Positions 1 through 8,230 of a stretch of DNA of 64,000 nucleotides are shown here, piece by piece. Numbering within the stretch: the first letter of the stretch is position 1; the number at the start of each line of letters is the position of its first letter. Source of the stretch: Methylobacterium terricola (GTDB lineage Bacteria; Pseudomonadota; Alphaproteobacteria; Rhizobiales; Beijerinckiaceae). The stretch spans positions 1 through 64,000 of the forward strand of contig NZ_VDDA01000010.1 of the NCBI RefSeq assembly GCF_006151805.1, read 5' to 3'. The position numbers and the translations under genes are program-made. The notes beneath the pieces are model-generated. The model had not been told where the DNA came from and searched no databases. It worked only from the letters and a program-made list of their open reading frames with translations.

Positions 1-357
<357 letters not shown>

Positions 358-673
358 AGAGCTGATCAAAGCTGATCACAACATAAACGGAGGCTCACAA
401 CCGACCGGCGTTTCCGCCTGATCGTGTGAGCACCGAAACGTCAGACCAGCATCATCCTACTCACGACCAGACCCGAAGGCCCGGTCCGCAGGGACGACGC
501 CGTCCACGCTTCTCTTTCTCGTATGCACTTGTCAAAGAGCGTTCCGGCCGAGACCGGGGTATCATCGGCGACGACAGGACCAGCGCCTGACCAAGGTCAG
601 GCTCGCTGGCCCAGACTGTCGAAGAGATAGTTCAGCGCCCGGTCCGCTGTCGCGGCCGGCGCCGATGGGTGGT
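358..673 (-). other. rRNA operon leader
   Basis: This is the transcribed spacer between the rrn promoter and mature 16S. No protein gene is supported here. It contains the boxA element near 530-541 and an imperfect stem-loop at 580-609, in which CCAGCG plus CCTGACC pair with GGTCAGG plus CGCTGG around an AA loop, with a CT bulge. Sequences just upstream of 16S probably pair with spacer sequence downstream of 16S to form the processing stem, but that partner lies outside the window. Confidence 0.7.
530..541 (-). promoter_or_regulatory. rrn boxA antitermination element
   Basis: The minus strand reads CGCTCTTTGACA, one or two bases from the classical boxA TGCTCTTTAACA that recruits the NusB-NusE complex and protects rRNA transcription from Rho. 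It sits in the leader about 170 bases before 16S, which is the expected place. The identification rests on sequence match and position. Confidence 0.7.
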
Positions 674-702
674 TGTATAGGCCCCCGATTTCGGCCCGTC
701 AA
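674..702 (-). promoter_or_regulatory. Strong sigma-70-type rRNA promoter
   Basis: On the minus strand a -35 element TTGACG (702-697) is followed by exactly 17 bases and a -10 element TATACA (679-674), close to the vegetative sigma consensus. Transcription would start near 667 and run into the boxA and 16S. The -35 begins only 15 bases after the stop codon of the CoA-transferase gene on the same strand, so there is little room for an UP element outside that gene. Confidence 0.8.
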
Positions 703-717
703 CACCCGTTTTCCGGC

Positions 718-1839
718 TCAGCTTCGAAAAGCCCCCTCCCCGCTCCAGCGCCGGACGGCGTCGGCGAGCGTGAGCGGACCGGAGACGGGACGGATCGCCG
801 AGGCCGTTTCGGAGAAGCGGGGTGCCGGTGCGGGCTGAACCGTGCCGTCGATCGTGACGAAGGTCCCTCGCGCGGTGAGATGCGGATGGAGCGCGGCCTC
901 GCCGAGCGTGAGGACCGGGGCGAGGCAGGCATCGGTGCCTTCGAGCAGCCGACACCACTCGTCCCGGCTCTTGCCGAGGAACAGCGCCTCGAGCTTGCGC
1001 CGCAGCACAGGCCAGACCGCCGGATCGTCGCGGCGGTCGAAATCCGGGTCGGAATCGAGGCCGGTGAGGCGGCGGAACAAGGCGTAGAACTGGGGTTCCA
1101 GCGGCCCGATGGCGACGTGCTCGCCGTCGGCGCACCGATAGGTGCGGTACCAGGGCGCGCCACCATCGAGGAGGTTGGCTTCCCGCCGATCGCTCCAGCG
1201 CCCTTGCGAAGCCAACTCCGAGAACATCGCCATCAGCGAGGCGGCGCCGTCGCAGATCGCCGCGTCGACGACCTGCCCGCACCCGGTACGGCCGGCCGAG
1301 AGCAGGCCGGCCAGTATCCCGGTCACGAGGTAGAGCGCCCCGCCGCCGTAATCGCCGACGAGATTGAGCGGCGGTACCGGATGGTCCGCGGGGCCGATTG
1401 CCGCGAGCGCGCCGGTGACCGCCATGTAGGTGATGTCGTGCCCGGCGGATTTCGCCAGCGGGCCATCCTGGCCCCAGCCGGTCATGCGTCCGTAGACGAG
1501 GCGGGGGTTGCGAGCGAGCACGGTATCCGGCCCGAGGCCGAGCCGCTCCATCACGCCGGGCCGGAACCCCTCGATCAGCGCATCCGCCCGATCGAGTAGC
1601 GCGAGGGCACCCGCGAGGTCGGCCGGGTCCTTCAGGTCGACGGTCACGGTCGGCCGGCCGCGCGACACCACGTTCTTCGAGTAGGGATCGGCGCCGCCGG
1701 GACGGTCGAGCCTGACGAGATCCGCGCCCATGTCGGCGAGCAGCATCGCCGCGAAGGGACCGGGGCCGATCCCGGCGAACTCGACGACGCGCAGGCCCGC
1801 GAGGGGCCCTCCGGGTCCGGCCGTCCGCGACGGAGTCAT
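718..1839 (-). CDS. CaiB/BaiF family III CoA-transferase (alpha-methylacyl-CoA racemase-like)
   Basis: The product is about 373 residues, the normal length for the family III CoA-transferase fold. The N-terminus (LAGLRVVEFAGIGPGPFAAM, then LADMGADLVRLDRPGG) and the internal blocks LKDPADLAGALALLDRADAL, RNPRLVYGRMTGWGQDGP and AGHDITYMAVTGAL are typical of alpha-methylacyl-CoA racemase rather than formyl- or crotonobetainyl-CoA transferases. The likely reaction is epimerisation of 2-methyl-branched acyl-CoA in the cytoplasm. The start at 1839 opens the conserved N-terminus; in-frame upstream sequence is low in conservation and unlikely to be translated. It diverges from an SDR and an acyl-CoA dehydrogenase, fitting a branched-chain or fatty acyl-CoA degradation locus. 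The true substrate cannot be read from sequence. Confidence 0.88.
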   Translation of the reverse strand: MTPSRTAGPGGPLAGLRVVEFAGIGPGPFAAMLLADMGADLVRLDRPGGADPYSKNVVSRGRPTVTVDLKDPADLAGALALLDRADALIEGFRPGVMERLGLGPDTVLARNPRLVYGRMTGWGQDGPLAKSAGHDITYMAVTGALAAIGPADHPVPPLNLVGDYGGGALYLVTGILAGLLSAGRTGCGQVVDAAICDGAASLMAMFSELASQGRWSDRREANLLDGGAPWYRTYRCADGEHVAIGPLEPQFYALFRRLTGLDSDPDFDRRDDPAVWPVLRRKLEALFLGKSRDEWCRLLEGTDACLAPVLTLGEAALHPHLTARGTFVTIDGTVQPAPAPRFSETASAIRPVSGPLTLADAVRRWSGEGAFRS

Positions 1840-2000
1840 GTGCCGTTCTCCCCTTCCGCCGCGCATCGCCCGGCGCCGGCCATGGCCTGGCCGGCGCGCC
1901 TTGACGATGACGGGTCGGCCCCATAGCGATTGGGACCAATGACGGACCGCGTAGCAGACCAACCCGCCCTTCACCATGGGCCGGTCTGCGGACGGTTCGA

Positions 2001-2021
2001 CGCCCGTCCGACGGACGGGCG
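2001..2021. promoter_or_regulatory. 21-bp perfect palindrome, putative operator
   Basis: CGCCCGTCCG and CGGACGGGCG flank a single central A, giving a perfect 10-bp inverted repeat 23 bases before the SDR start codon in the divergent region between the acyl-CoA genes. Size and symmetry resemble TetR-family operators, which commonly control acyl-CoA catabolic genes. No regulator gene is adjacent. It could also form an RNA hairpin in the SDR leader. Confidence 0.45.
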
Positions 2022-2044
2022 CAACGAGGTCGGGGAGGACGCGG

Positions 2045-2806
2045 ATGAACGTCAACGGCGTAGCGGCCATCGTCACGGGCGGCGGTTCGGGCCTGGGCGC
2101 AGCGACCGGGCGGGCGCTGGCGGCGGCGGGGGCGCGGGTGGCGCTCCTCGACCTGAACGAGGCCGCCGCCGCGGAGGTCGCCGCCGGGATCGGCGGGCTC
2201 GCCCTCGCCTGTGACGTTGCCGATGCGGGCAGCGCGGAAGCAGCGGTCGCCCGGGCGGCCGAGGCGCACGGGCCCGCCCGCATCCTGGTCAACTGCGCCG
2301 GCGTCGCGACGGCCGGCCGGATCGTCGGCCGCAACGGCCCCCTCGACCTCGCGGCCTACGCGACGGTGATCCAGATCAACCTGATCGGCAGCTTCAACCT
2401 GATGCGCCTGGTTGCCGCCGGCGCCCTGGCCCTCGATCCCCTGGAGGGCGGGGAGCGCGGCGTCATCATCTCCACCGCCTCCGTCGCCGCCTATGAGGGC
2501 CAGGTGGGCCAGGCGGCCTACGCCTCGTCGAAGGCCGGCATCGTCGGCCTGACCCTGCCGGCGGCGCGGGAATTCGCGCCGGCGGGCATCCGCGTCTGCG
2601 CCATCGCGCCCGGCATCTTCGAGACGCCGATGCTGCGCGGCCTGCCGCAGGAGGTGCAGGATTCGCTCGGCGCCGCGGTGCCGTTCCCCTCCCGCCTGGG
2701 CAGGCCGGACGAATACGCCAAGCTTGCGATGGCGATCATCGACAACCCGATGCTCAACGGCGAGGTCATCCGCCTCGACGGCGCCCTGCGCATGCAGTCC
2801 AAGTAG
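2045..2806 (+). CDS. Short-chain dehydrogenase/reductase, 3-hydroxyacyl-CoA dehydrogenase type 2-like
   Basis: This is a 253-residue classical SDR. The Rossmann motif is TGGGSGLG near the N-terminus (TGxxxGxG), the NAG-type motif is NCAGVA, the catalytic serine lies in STASVAAYEG, and the active-site pair is YASSK. The overall pattern, including PLDLAAYATVIQINLIGSFN and AIAPGIFETPML, matches type-2 3-hydroxyacyl-CoA dehydrogenase (HSD17B10-like), which oxidises 3-hydroxyacyl-CoA with NAD+. The start at 2045 has GGAGGA a few bases upstream; longer in-frame starts add an unconserved tail. An acyl-CoA dehydrogenase follows 46 bases downstream on the same strand, consistent with one beta-oxidation-type operon. 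Confidence 0.87.
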   Translation: MNVNGVAAIVTGGGSGLGAATGRALAAAGARVALLDLNEAAAAEVAAGIGGLALACDVADAGSAEAAVARAAEAHGPARILVNCAGVATAGRIVGRNGPLDLAAYATVIQINLIGSFNLMRLVAAGALALDPLEGGERGVIISTASVAAYEGQVGQAAYASSKAGIVGLTLPAAREFAPAGIRVCAIAPGIFETPMLRGLPQEVQDSLGAAVPFPSRLGRPDEYAKLAMAIIDNPMLNGEVIRLDGALRMQSK

Positions 2807-2852
2807 AGCAAGTCGAGACGTACATTCCAAGGTCAACATGGGGGACGGCGCG

Positions 2853-3983
2853 ATGCTGAGCGACGACCAGATCCTGATCCGCGACACCGCCCGCAGCTTC
2901 GCGCAAGAGCGGCTGAAGCCGTTCTCGGCCGAATGGGACCGGGAGGCGCGCTTCCCCCGCGAGGCGATCGCCGAGATGGGCGCGCTCGGCTTCATGGGCA
3001 TGCTGGTGCCCGAGGAGCATGGCGGGGCCGCCGCTGACCACGTGGCGTACGCGCTCGCCATCGAGGAGGTGGCGGCGGGCGACGGCGCGGTCTCGACGGT
3101 GATGAGCGTGCACAATTCGGTGGGCTGCATGCCGATCCTGAAATTCGGCAGCACCGAGCAGAAGCAGCGTTTCCTCGGGCCGCTCGCCCGCGGCGAGCAG
3201 CTCGCCGCCTTCTGCCTGACCGAGCCGGGCGCCGGCTCCGACGCCGCGGCCCTCAAGACCCGGGCGCGGCACTCCGGCAATGCCTGGGTTCTGTCGGGCA
3301 CCAAGCAGTTCATCACCTCGGGGGCGAATGCCGATCTCGCCATCGTGTTCGCGGTGACCGATCCGGAGGCGGGCAAGCGCGGGATCTCGGCCTTCATTGT
3401 GCCGACCACGACCGCCGGATACAAGGTGGCGCGCATCGAGCACAAGCTCGGCCAAAGGGCCTCGGACACCGCCCAGATCGTGTTCGAGGACATGGAGCTC
3501 ACCCCCGACCTGATGCTCGGCCAGGAGGGCGAGGGCCTGAAGATCGCGCTGGCCAACCTTGAGGGCGGGCGCATCGGCATCGCCGCTCAGGCCGTCGGCA
3601 TGGCGCGGGCCGCGTTCGAGGCGGCCCTGGCCTATGCCGGCGCGCGCGAGACCTTCGGCCGGGCGCTGACGGGGCACCAGGCGGTGGCCTTCCGTCTCGC
3701 CGACATGGCGACGCGGATCGAGGCCGCGCGGCTCTTGGTGCTGAACGCCGCGCGCCTGCGCGATGCCGGCCGGCCCTGCCTGAAGGAGGCGGCGATGGCG
3801 AAGCTCTTCAGCTCCGAGATGGCGGAGGCGGTCTGCTCCGACGCGATCCAGATTCACGGCGGCTACGGCTACCTTGCCGATTACCCTGTCGAACAGATCT
3901 ATCGCGACGTGCGGGTATGCCAGATCTACGAGGGCACCAGCGACGTCCAGCGCATCGTGATCAGCCGGGCCCTGACCGCCTGA
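2853..3983 (+). CDS. Acyl-CoA dehydrogenase (short/branched-chain type)
   Basis: The 376-residue product has the usual FAD-dependent acyl-CoA dehydrogenase layout: N-terminal helices (LSDDQILIRDTARSFAQERL), the middle beta domain with CLTEPGAGSDAAALKT and FITSGANADLAIVFA, and a C-terminal helical domain. The catalytic glutamate is expected in IYEGTSDVQRIVI at the C-terminus, as in short-chain and isobutyryl-CoA dehydrogenases. It introduces a trans-2,3 double bond and passes electrons to ETF. The ATG at 2853 is chosen because it opens the conserved N-terminus; another in-frame ATG at 2838 is possible (AAGG at 2829). It lies in the same unit as the SDR. The exact chain specificity is not resolved. 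Confidence 0.9.
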   Translation: MLSDDQILIRDTARSFAQERLKPFSAEWDREARFPREAIAEMGALGFMGMLVPEEHGGAAADHVAYALAIEEVAAGDGAVSTVMSVHNSVGCMPILKFGSTEQKQRFLGPLARGEQLAAFCLTEPGAGSDAAALKTRARHSGNAWVLSGTKQFITSGANADLAIVFAVTDPEAGKRGISAFIVPTTTAGYKVARIEHKLGQRASDTAQIVFEDMELTPDLMLGQEGEGLKIALANLEGGRIGIAAQAVGMARAAFEAALAYAGARETFGRALTGHQAVAFRLADMATRIEAARLLVLNAARLRDAGRPCLKEAAMAKLFSSEMAEAVCSDAIQIHGGYGYLADYPVEQIYRDVRVCQIYEGTSDVQRIVISRALTA

Positions 3984-4019
3984 CGGCCCACTTCCCATGC
4001 AGAAACCTCCCCAGAGTAT

Positions 4020-4057
4020 CGTCGCGGCTCCCCTGAGGACATCGGCGAGCCGCGACG
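4020..4057 (+). terminator. Hairpin terminator after the acyl-CoA dehydrogenase
   Basis: CGTCGCGGCTC (4020-4030) and GAGCCGCGACG (4047-4057) form a perfect 11-bp stem with a 16-base loop, 36 bases after the stop codon. No T-run follows, so it may need Rho or act as a 3' stabilising hairpin. Confidence 0.55.
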
Positions 4058-4297
4058 GGCGGAGACGTTCGGCCGTCCAATCACGCCCGGGATCAACTTG
4101 CGGCGATTGCCGTCCCGGCGCTGCGATGTGACGGACATCGTACGGCCATCATCATGGATGCCTGCACGATAGTCGGTAATGGCGGCAAAGATCATCGGCC
4201 GTTAACACAACATCAAGCTTTTCGCCGCTCTGTAAAGGCTCACGGCTCGCGATCCGGCGACGGGCTGACCGACAGGGACCGTTCGAGGAGCGTGGCG
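4058..4297 (+). other. Upstream region of the GGDEF/EAL gene
   Basis: Base composition falls around 4140-4235, including a run near 4190-4225 rich in AAC, ATC and TTT triplets, which is unlike coding sequence here. An in-frame ATG exists at 4154, but the intervening codons show no protein conservation. I read this stretch as promoter and leader of the following gene and see no second gene. Confidence 0.45.
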
Positions 4298-6913
4298 GTG
4301 CATCTTCGTCCTGAGCGCGAGGCCGAGCGCCTCGCCGACCTGCGCGCCCTCGGCATCCTCGACACGCCGCCGGAGGATCATTTCGACGCGGTCTGCCGCC
4401 TCGCTCGGGGGCTGTTCCAGGTGCCCTATGCCTGGATCTCCCTCGTCGATGCCGACCGGCTGTGGTGCAAGGCCTCGTCGGGCATCACCTTCGGCGCGAC
4501 CGGACGGGACGCGGCCTTCTGCAACCACGCCATCCTGAGCGACGCCCCCCTGTTGGTCGAAGATGCGGCCGCCGATCCGCGCTTCCGGAGCGTCGCCCTG
4601 GTGACCGGGCCGTCGGCGGTGCGGTTCTATGCTGGCGCGCCGCTGGTGCTGCGGCCGGGCCTGCCGCTCGGCACCCTCTGCCTCGGCGACACCGTCCCGC
4701 GTCGGCTCTCGCCGGACGAAGCGGCGCAGCTCTCCGACCTGACCGAGGTCGTGGTGGCGCAATTGCGGCACTACGAGGCCCGGGTCGCCAGCGAGGCGGA
4801 GGCGCGGCGTCGGCGTGCGAGCGAGGAGGCGCTGTCGCGCGCCAACGGCAACCTGATGCTTGCCGAGCAGATGGGGCGCATCGGCCATTGGCGGGTCGAC
4901 CTCGCCACCGGCGCCACCTCCTGGTCGGACGAGGTCTGCCGGATCCACGGGCGGGCGCCGGGAGACCCGGCTGCGGATGTCGCGGAGGCCTTGTCGCATT
5001 ACCATCCCGAGGATCGGGAACGGGTCGCGGCCTTGGTCGCGGAGGCCGGGGAACGCCGGACCGGCTTCCAGTTCAAGGCACGGCTCGTGCGGCGGGACGG
5101 CGAGGAGCGGATCGTCGTCTCCCGCGGCATCTGCCAGGTGGACGAGGCGGGCACGGCCGTCGCCCTGTTCGGCAGCGTGCAGGACGTCACCGAGATGGCC
5201 CGGGCCGAAGCCGAGCTGGAGGCCAGCGCCGCCCGCCTGCGCGCCAGCACCGCCCTGCTCGATGCCACCCTGGCCCATATGGACCAGGGATTGATCATGG
5301 TCGACGAGGCCGGGATCGTGCGGGTCTGCAACGAGCGCGCCCTCGCTCTGCTCGATCTGCCGCGCGCGCTGATGCAGTCCGAGCCCACCTTCGACGCGGT
5401 GCGCCGCCACCAAGTTGCCAAGGACGATTTCGCGCGCTGCGACGCCGTCTTGCGCGACCAGGTCGCCCACGGGCCGCTCACCACCCATCCCCATACCTAC
5501 GAGCGCGAGCGGCCGAACGGTACGGTGCTGGAGATCCGCACGGTGCCGCTGCCGATCGGGGGCGCGGTACGCACCTATACCGACATCACCGCCCGCAAGG
5601 CGGCGGAGGCGCAGGCCGCCCACTTCGCCCGGCACGATCCCCTGACCGGGCTGCCGAACCGGGCCCTGTTCCGCGACAGCCTCGACCAGCGCCTCGCCGG
5701 CCTGCGGCGCCACGGCGGGACCTGCGGGCTCCTCTGCCTCGACCTCGACGCCTTCAAGGCGGTCAACGACACGCTCGGCCATCTCGCCGGCGACGCGCTG
5801 TTGCGCGAGGTGGCGGAGCGGATCCGCGCCTCGTTGCGGCAGGAGGATCTGCCGGCGCGCCTCGGCGGCGACGAGTTCGCGATCCTGCTCGGCGGGGACG
5901 CCGATCCGCCCGGAGCCGCCGCCACGGCGGAGCGGCTGGTCGCGGCGTTGCGCGAGCCGGTCGATCTCGGCGGGCAGGAAGCGACGATCGGCGTCAGCAT
6001 CGGCATCGCCTTCGCGCCGGAGCACGGGCTGGACAGCGACACCCTTCTCAAGCGGGCCGACCTTGCGCTCTACCGGGCGAAATCGGAGGGCCGCAACACC
6101 TACCGCTACTTCGCCGCGGCGATGGACCGGGCGGCGGAGGAGCGCCGGCGCCTCGAGCTCGACCTGCGCCTGGCGCTCCAGCGCGGCGAGTTCTCCCTGC
6201 ATTACCAACCGGTCTTCGACCTGGCCGGAGGGCGGATCGCGGCGGTCGAGGCGCTGCTGCGCTGGGACCATCCGGCCCGCGGCCCGCTGGCGCCGGCACG
6301 CTTCCTGCCGCTCGCCGAGGAGACCGGCCTGGTCGTGCCGATCGGCGATTGGGTGCTGCAGACCGCCCTGCGCGACGCGCAGGCGCTGCCACCGGGGATC
6401 CGGGTGGTGGTGAACGTCGCCGGTGCGCAGCTGCGCCATCCGGACCTTCCGGCCACGGTCCGGTTCGCCCTCGCAGCGAGCGGTGCGGCGGCAGAGCGGC
6501 TCGAGCTCGACATCGCCGAGGCGGCGATCGGGTCCGCCGGAGGGCGGCTGGCCGACCTCGCCGCCCTGGGCGTCGGGCTCGCCTTCGACGATTTCGGCGC
6601 GGGCGCCTCCTCGCTCGGCGCCCTGCGCCACCTGCCGTTCGGGCGGATCAAGCTCGACCGGACCCTTACGGCCGAGCCCGGAGCCGCCGGTCTGGTGCCG
6701 GCGATCGTCGCCCTCGCCACGGCGCTGGGCCTGGAGGTCGCCGCGAAGGGCGTCGAGACCGACGCGCAGCTCGACGCCCTGCGGCAGGCGGGCTGCACCG
6801 GGGCGCAAGGCTTCCTGCTCGGGCGGCCGGTGCCTTTCGGCGAGGTGCTGGCGGTCCTGGGGGGAGCGACCGGGTGGGGACTGACCGGCCGCGCGACGCG
6901 ATCGTGTGCGTGA
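4298..6913 (+). CDS. GAF-PAS-PAS-GGDEF-EAL sensor protein with a degenerate EAL domain
   Basis: About 871 residues from the GTG at 4298, which has GAGGAG seven bases upstream; an ATG at 4154 would add 48 unconserved residues. The order is GAF (about 15-155), PAS with PAC (about 180-300), a second PAS-like domain (about 315-430), GGDEF (about 440-605) and EAL (about 620-860). The cyclase domain keeps GGDEF (523-527) and an upstream inhibitory site RQED (514-517), so it should make c-di-GMP under product feedback. The EAL domain keeps EALLRW, NVAGAQ, DDFG and the lysine of IKLDR. The motif AEGVET, however, reads AKGVET, replacing the glutamate proposed as general base in RocR. No membrane segment or signal peptide is visible, so it appears to be a soluble cytoplasmic sensor. 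Confidence 0.88.
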   Translation: MHLRPEREAERLADLRALGILDTPPEDHFDAVCRLARGLFQVPYAWISLVDADRLWCKASSGITFGATGRDAAFCNHAILSDAPLLVEDAAADPRFRSVALVTGPSAVRFYAGAPLVLRPGLPLGTLCLGDTVPRRLSPDEAAQLSDLTEVVVAQLRHYEARVASEAEARRRRASEEALSRANGNLMLAEQMGRIGHWRVDLATGATSWSDEVCRIHGRAPGDPAADVAEALSHYHPEDRERVAALVAEAGERRTGFQFKARLVRRDGEERIVVSRGICQVDEAGTAVALFGSVQDVTEMARAEAELEASAARLRASTALLDATLAHMDQGLIMVDEAGIVRVCNERALALLDLPRALMQSEPTFDAVRRHQVAKDDFARCDAVLRDQVAHGPLTTHPHTYERERPNGTVLEIRTVPLPIGGAVRTYTDITARKAAEAQAAHFARHDPLTGLPNRALFRDSLDQRLAGLRRHGGTCGLLCLDLDAFKAVNDTLGHLAGDALLREVAERIRASLRQEDLPARLGGDEFAILLGGDADPPGAAATAERLVAALREPVDLGGQEATIGVSIGIAFAPEHGLDSDTLLKRADLALYRAKSEGRNTYRYFAAAMDRAAEERRRLELDLRLALQRGEFSLHYQPVFDLAGGRIAAVEALLRWDHPARGPLAPARFLPLAEETGLVVPIGDWVLQTALRDAQALPPGIRVVVNVAGAQLRHPDLPATVRFALAASGAAAERLELDIAEAAIGSAGGRLADLAALGVGLAFDDFGAGASSLGALRHLPFGRIKLDRTLTAEPGAAGLVPAIVALATALGLEVAAKGVETDAQLDALRQAGCTGAQGFLLGRPVPFGEVLAVLGGATGWGLTGRATRSCA

Positions 6914-6958
6914 CGACGTACGACGCGAACGTCGGCATGCCTCTTGCCGACCCGGCAG

Positions 6959-7010
6959 GTCATCCGAGGACTGCGCAGCGGAGCCCGGGATAACCGGGCT
7001 AACCGGGATG
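6959..7010. repeat. Dispersed palindromic repeat with terminator-like hairpin
   Basis: The stretch opens with GTCATCCG, contains the core GCGGAGCCCGG shared with the elements at 14839 and 60971, and holds a clean hairpin of AGCCCGG (6982-6988) and CCGGGCT (6994-7000). It lies between the end of the GGDEF/EAL gene and the end of the convergent LysR gene, so it may end transcription from both sides. The remainder of 6914-7203 shows no gene. Confidence 0.55.
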
Positions 7011-7203
7011 TCGGGAGCTTGGACCTCACGTGGGCAGGCTTGTGCGGACCTCTCGATAACCCGCCGCCGCGCCGAGACCGATGCCGCGTATAGGACGGCT
7101 TATGAGCCGCCTGGCCCGGAGCCGACGCGCGCACCGCCTTGCGCAACCACGGCCATCCATCCGTGACGCGGAGGGATTTCGACGTGCGAGTCGGGTCCAC
7201 GGC

Positions 7204-8112
7204 TCACGTCGGCAGAGAGAACGCCGCCTCCAGGGCCGGCACCAGCTCCCCCAGAAAATCCTCTGCCGCCGCCGGGAGCGTCCGCCCCGCCTTCGCGATC
7301 AGGCACACGGGCCGGGAGAAGCTCGCCTCGGCGATCGGGCGAGAGCGCAAGTCCGGCTCGGCCCGGATCTCGCGGGCGGAGCCCGGCAGGATGGTGAGGC
7401 CGAGCCCGGCCCGCACCATCCCGACCGCCGTCATCATGTAGGTCGCCTCGCAGGCCGTCACCGGCAGCCGACCGGCGGCCACGAAGGCGGCGTCGACCAC
7501 CGCGCGCACGCTGGTCTCGGCATCCATCAGCACCAGCGGGTGCGCGGCGAGGGCCTCCAGCGTCACCGCTTCCACCGCGCCGATCGGATGGCCGTCCGGA
7601 TAAACCACATGCAGGGCGTCGGCGGCGCGGGCCAGCACCGCCACGTCCGGATCGCGTACCACCCCGCCGGTGATCCCGAGATCGACCTCCTCGCGGCGCA
7701 CCAGGGCGAGCACCCGCTCGGCGATCGCGTCCTTGACGACGAAGCTCATCCGCGGATGCGCCGCCCGGAAGGCTGCGATCGCGTCCGGCAGCAGGCCCGC
7801 CGCCACCGAGGGCAGGGCCGCGATCCGCACCGTGCCGTGGCGGCGCGCCGCGAGGTCGCGGGTGTCGATCACCACGCTGTCGAGCTCGCGCAGCACGCGC
7901 TGGAACACCGGCAGCAGCTCGCGCCCGACCCGGGTCGGTTCGACGCTGCGGCTGTTGCGGTCGAGGAGGCGCACGGCCAGCGCCTCCTCCAGCCGGCGGA
8001 TCTGCACCGTGAGCGCCGGCTGCGACAGGTTCAGGAGCGCGGCGGCACGGGTGAAGCTGCGCAGATGCGCCACCGACACGAAGGCGCGGACCTGGCGAAG
8101 GTTGAGATCCAT
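7204..8112 (-). CDS. LysR family transcriptional regulator
   Basis: The 302-residue product has the LysR winged helix-turn-helix at residues 1-60 (NLRQVRAFVSVAHLRSFTRA, then AALLNLSQPALTVQIRRLEE) and a periplasmic-binding-protein-like effector domain from about 90. The ATG at 8112 follows directly after a GTG at 8115; the ATG gives the canonical N-terminus. It is divergent from a CitMHS transporter with about 118 bases between them, the usual arrangement for a LysR protein controlling its neighbour. The effector is probably a carboxylate handled by that locus; this is inference. Confidence 0.9.
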   Translation of the reverse strand: MDLNLRQVRAFVSVAHLRSFTRAAALLNLSQPALTVQIRRLEEALAVRLLDRNSRSVEPTRVGRELLPVFQRVLRELDSVVIDTRDLAARRHGTVRIAALPSVAAGLLPDAIAAFRAAHPRMSFVVKDAIAERVLALVRREEVDLGITGGVVRDPDVAVLARAADALHVVYPDGHPIGAVEAVTLEALAAHPLVLMDAETSVRAVVDAAFVAAGRLPVTACEATYMMTAVGMVRAGLGLTILPGSAREIRAEPDLRSRPIAEASFSRPVCLIAKAGRTLPAAAEDFLGELVPALEAAFSLPT

Positions 8113-8230
8113 CACGAAACGCTATCGAGGCGATCGGATCTTTTCAATGGACGGATTGCCGACCCTGGGTTGTGATTTCCCGGTCATCAACGGCGCCGCT
8201 CCCCGAGCGCCGAACCCTGGGAGGTAAGCG

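Noticed and set aside
4154..4297. Longer N-terminus for the GGDEF/EAL protein from an ATG at 4154
   Set aside because: The 48 codons are AT-rich for this genome and unconserved; a GTG with a good ribosome-binding site opens the GAF domain.
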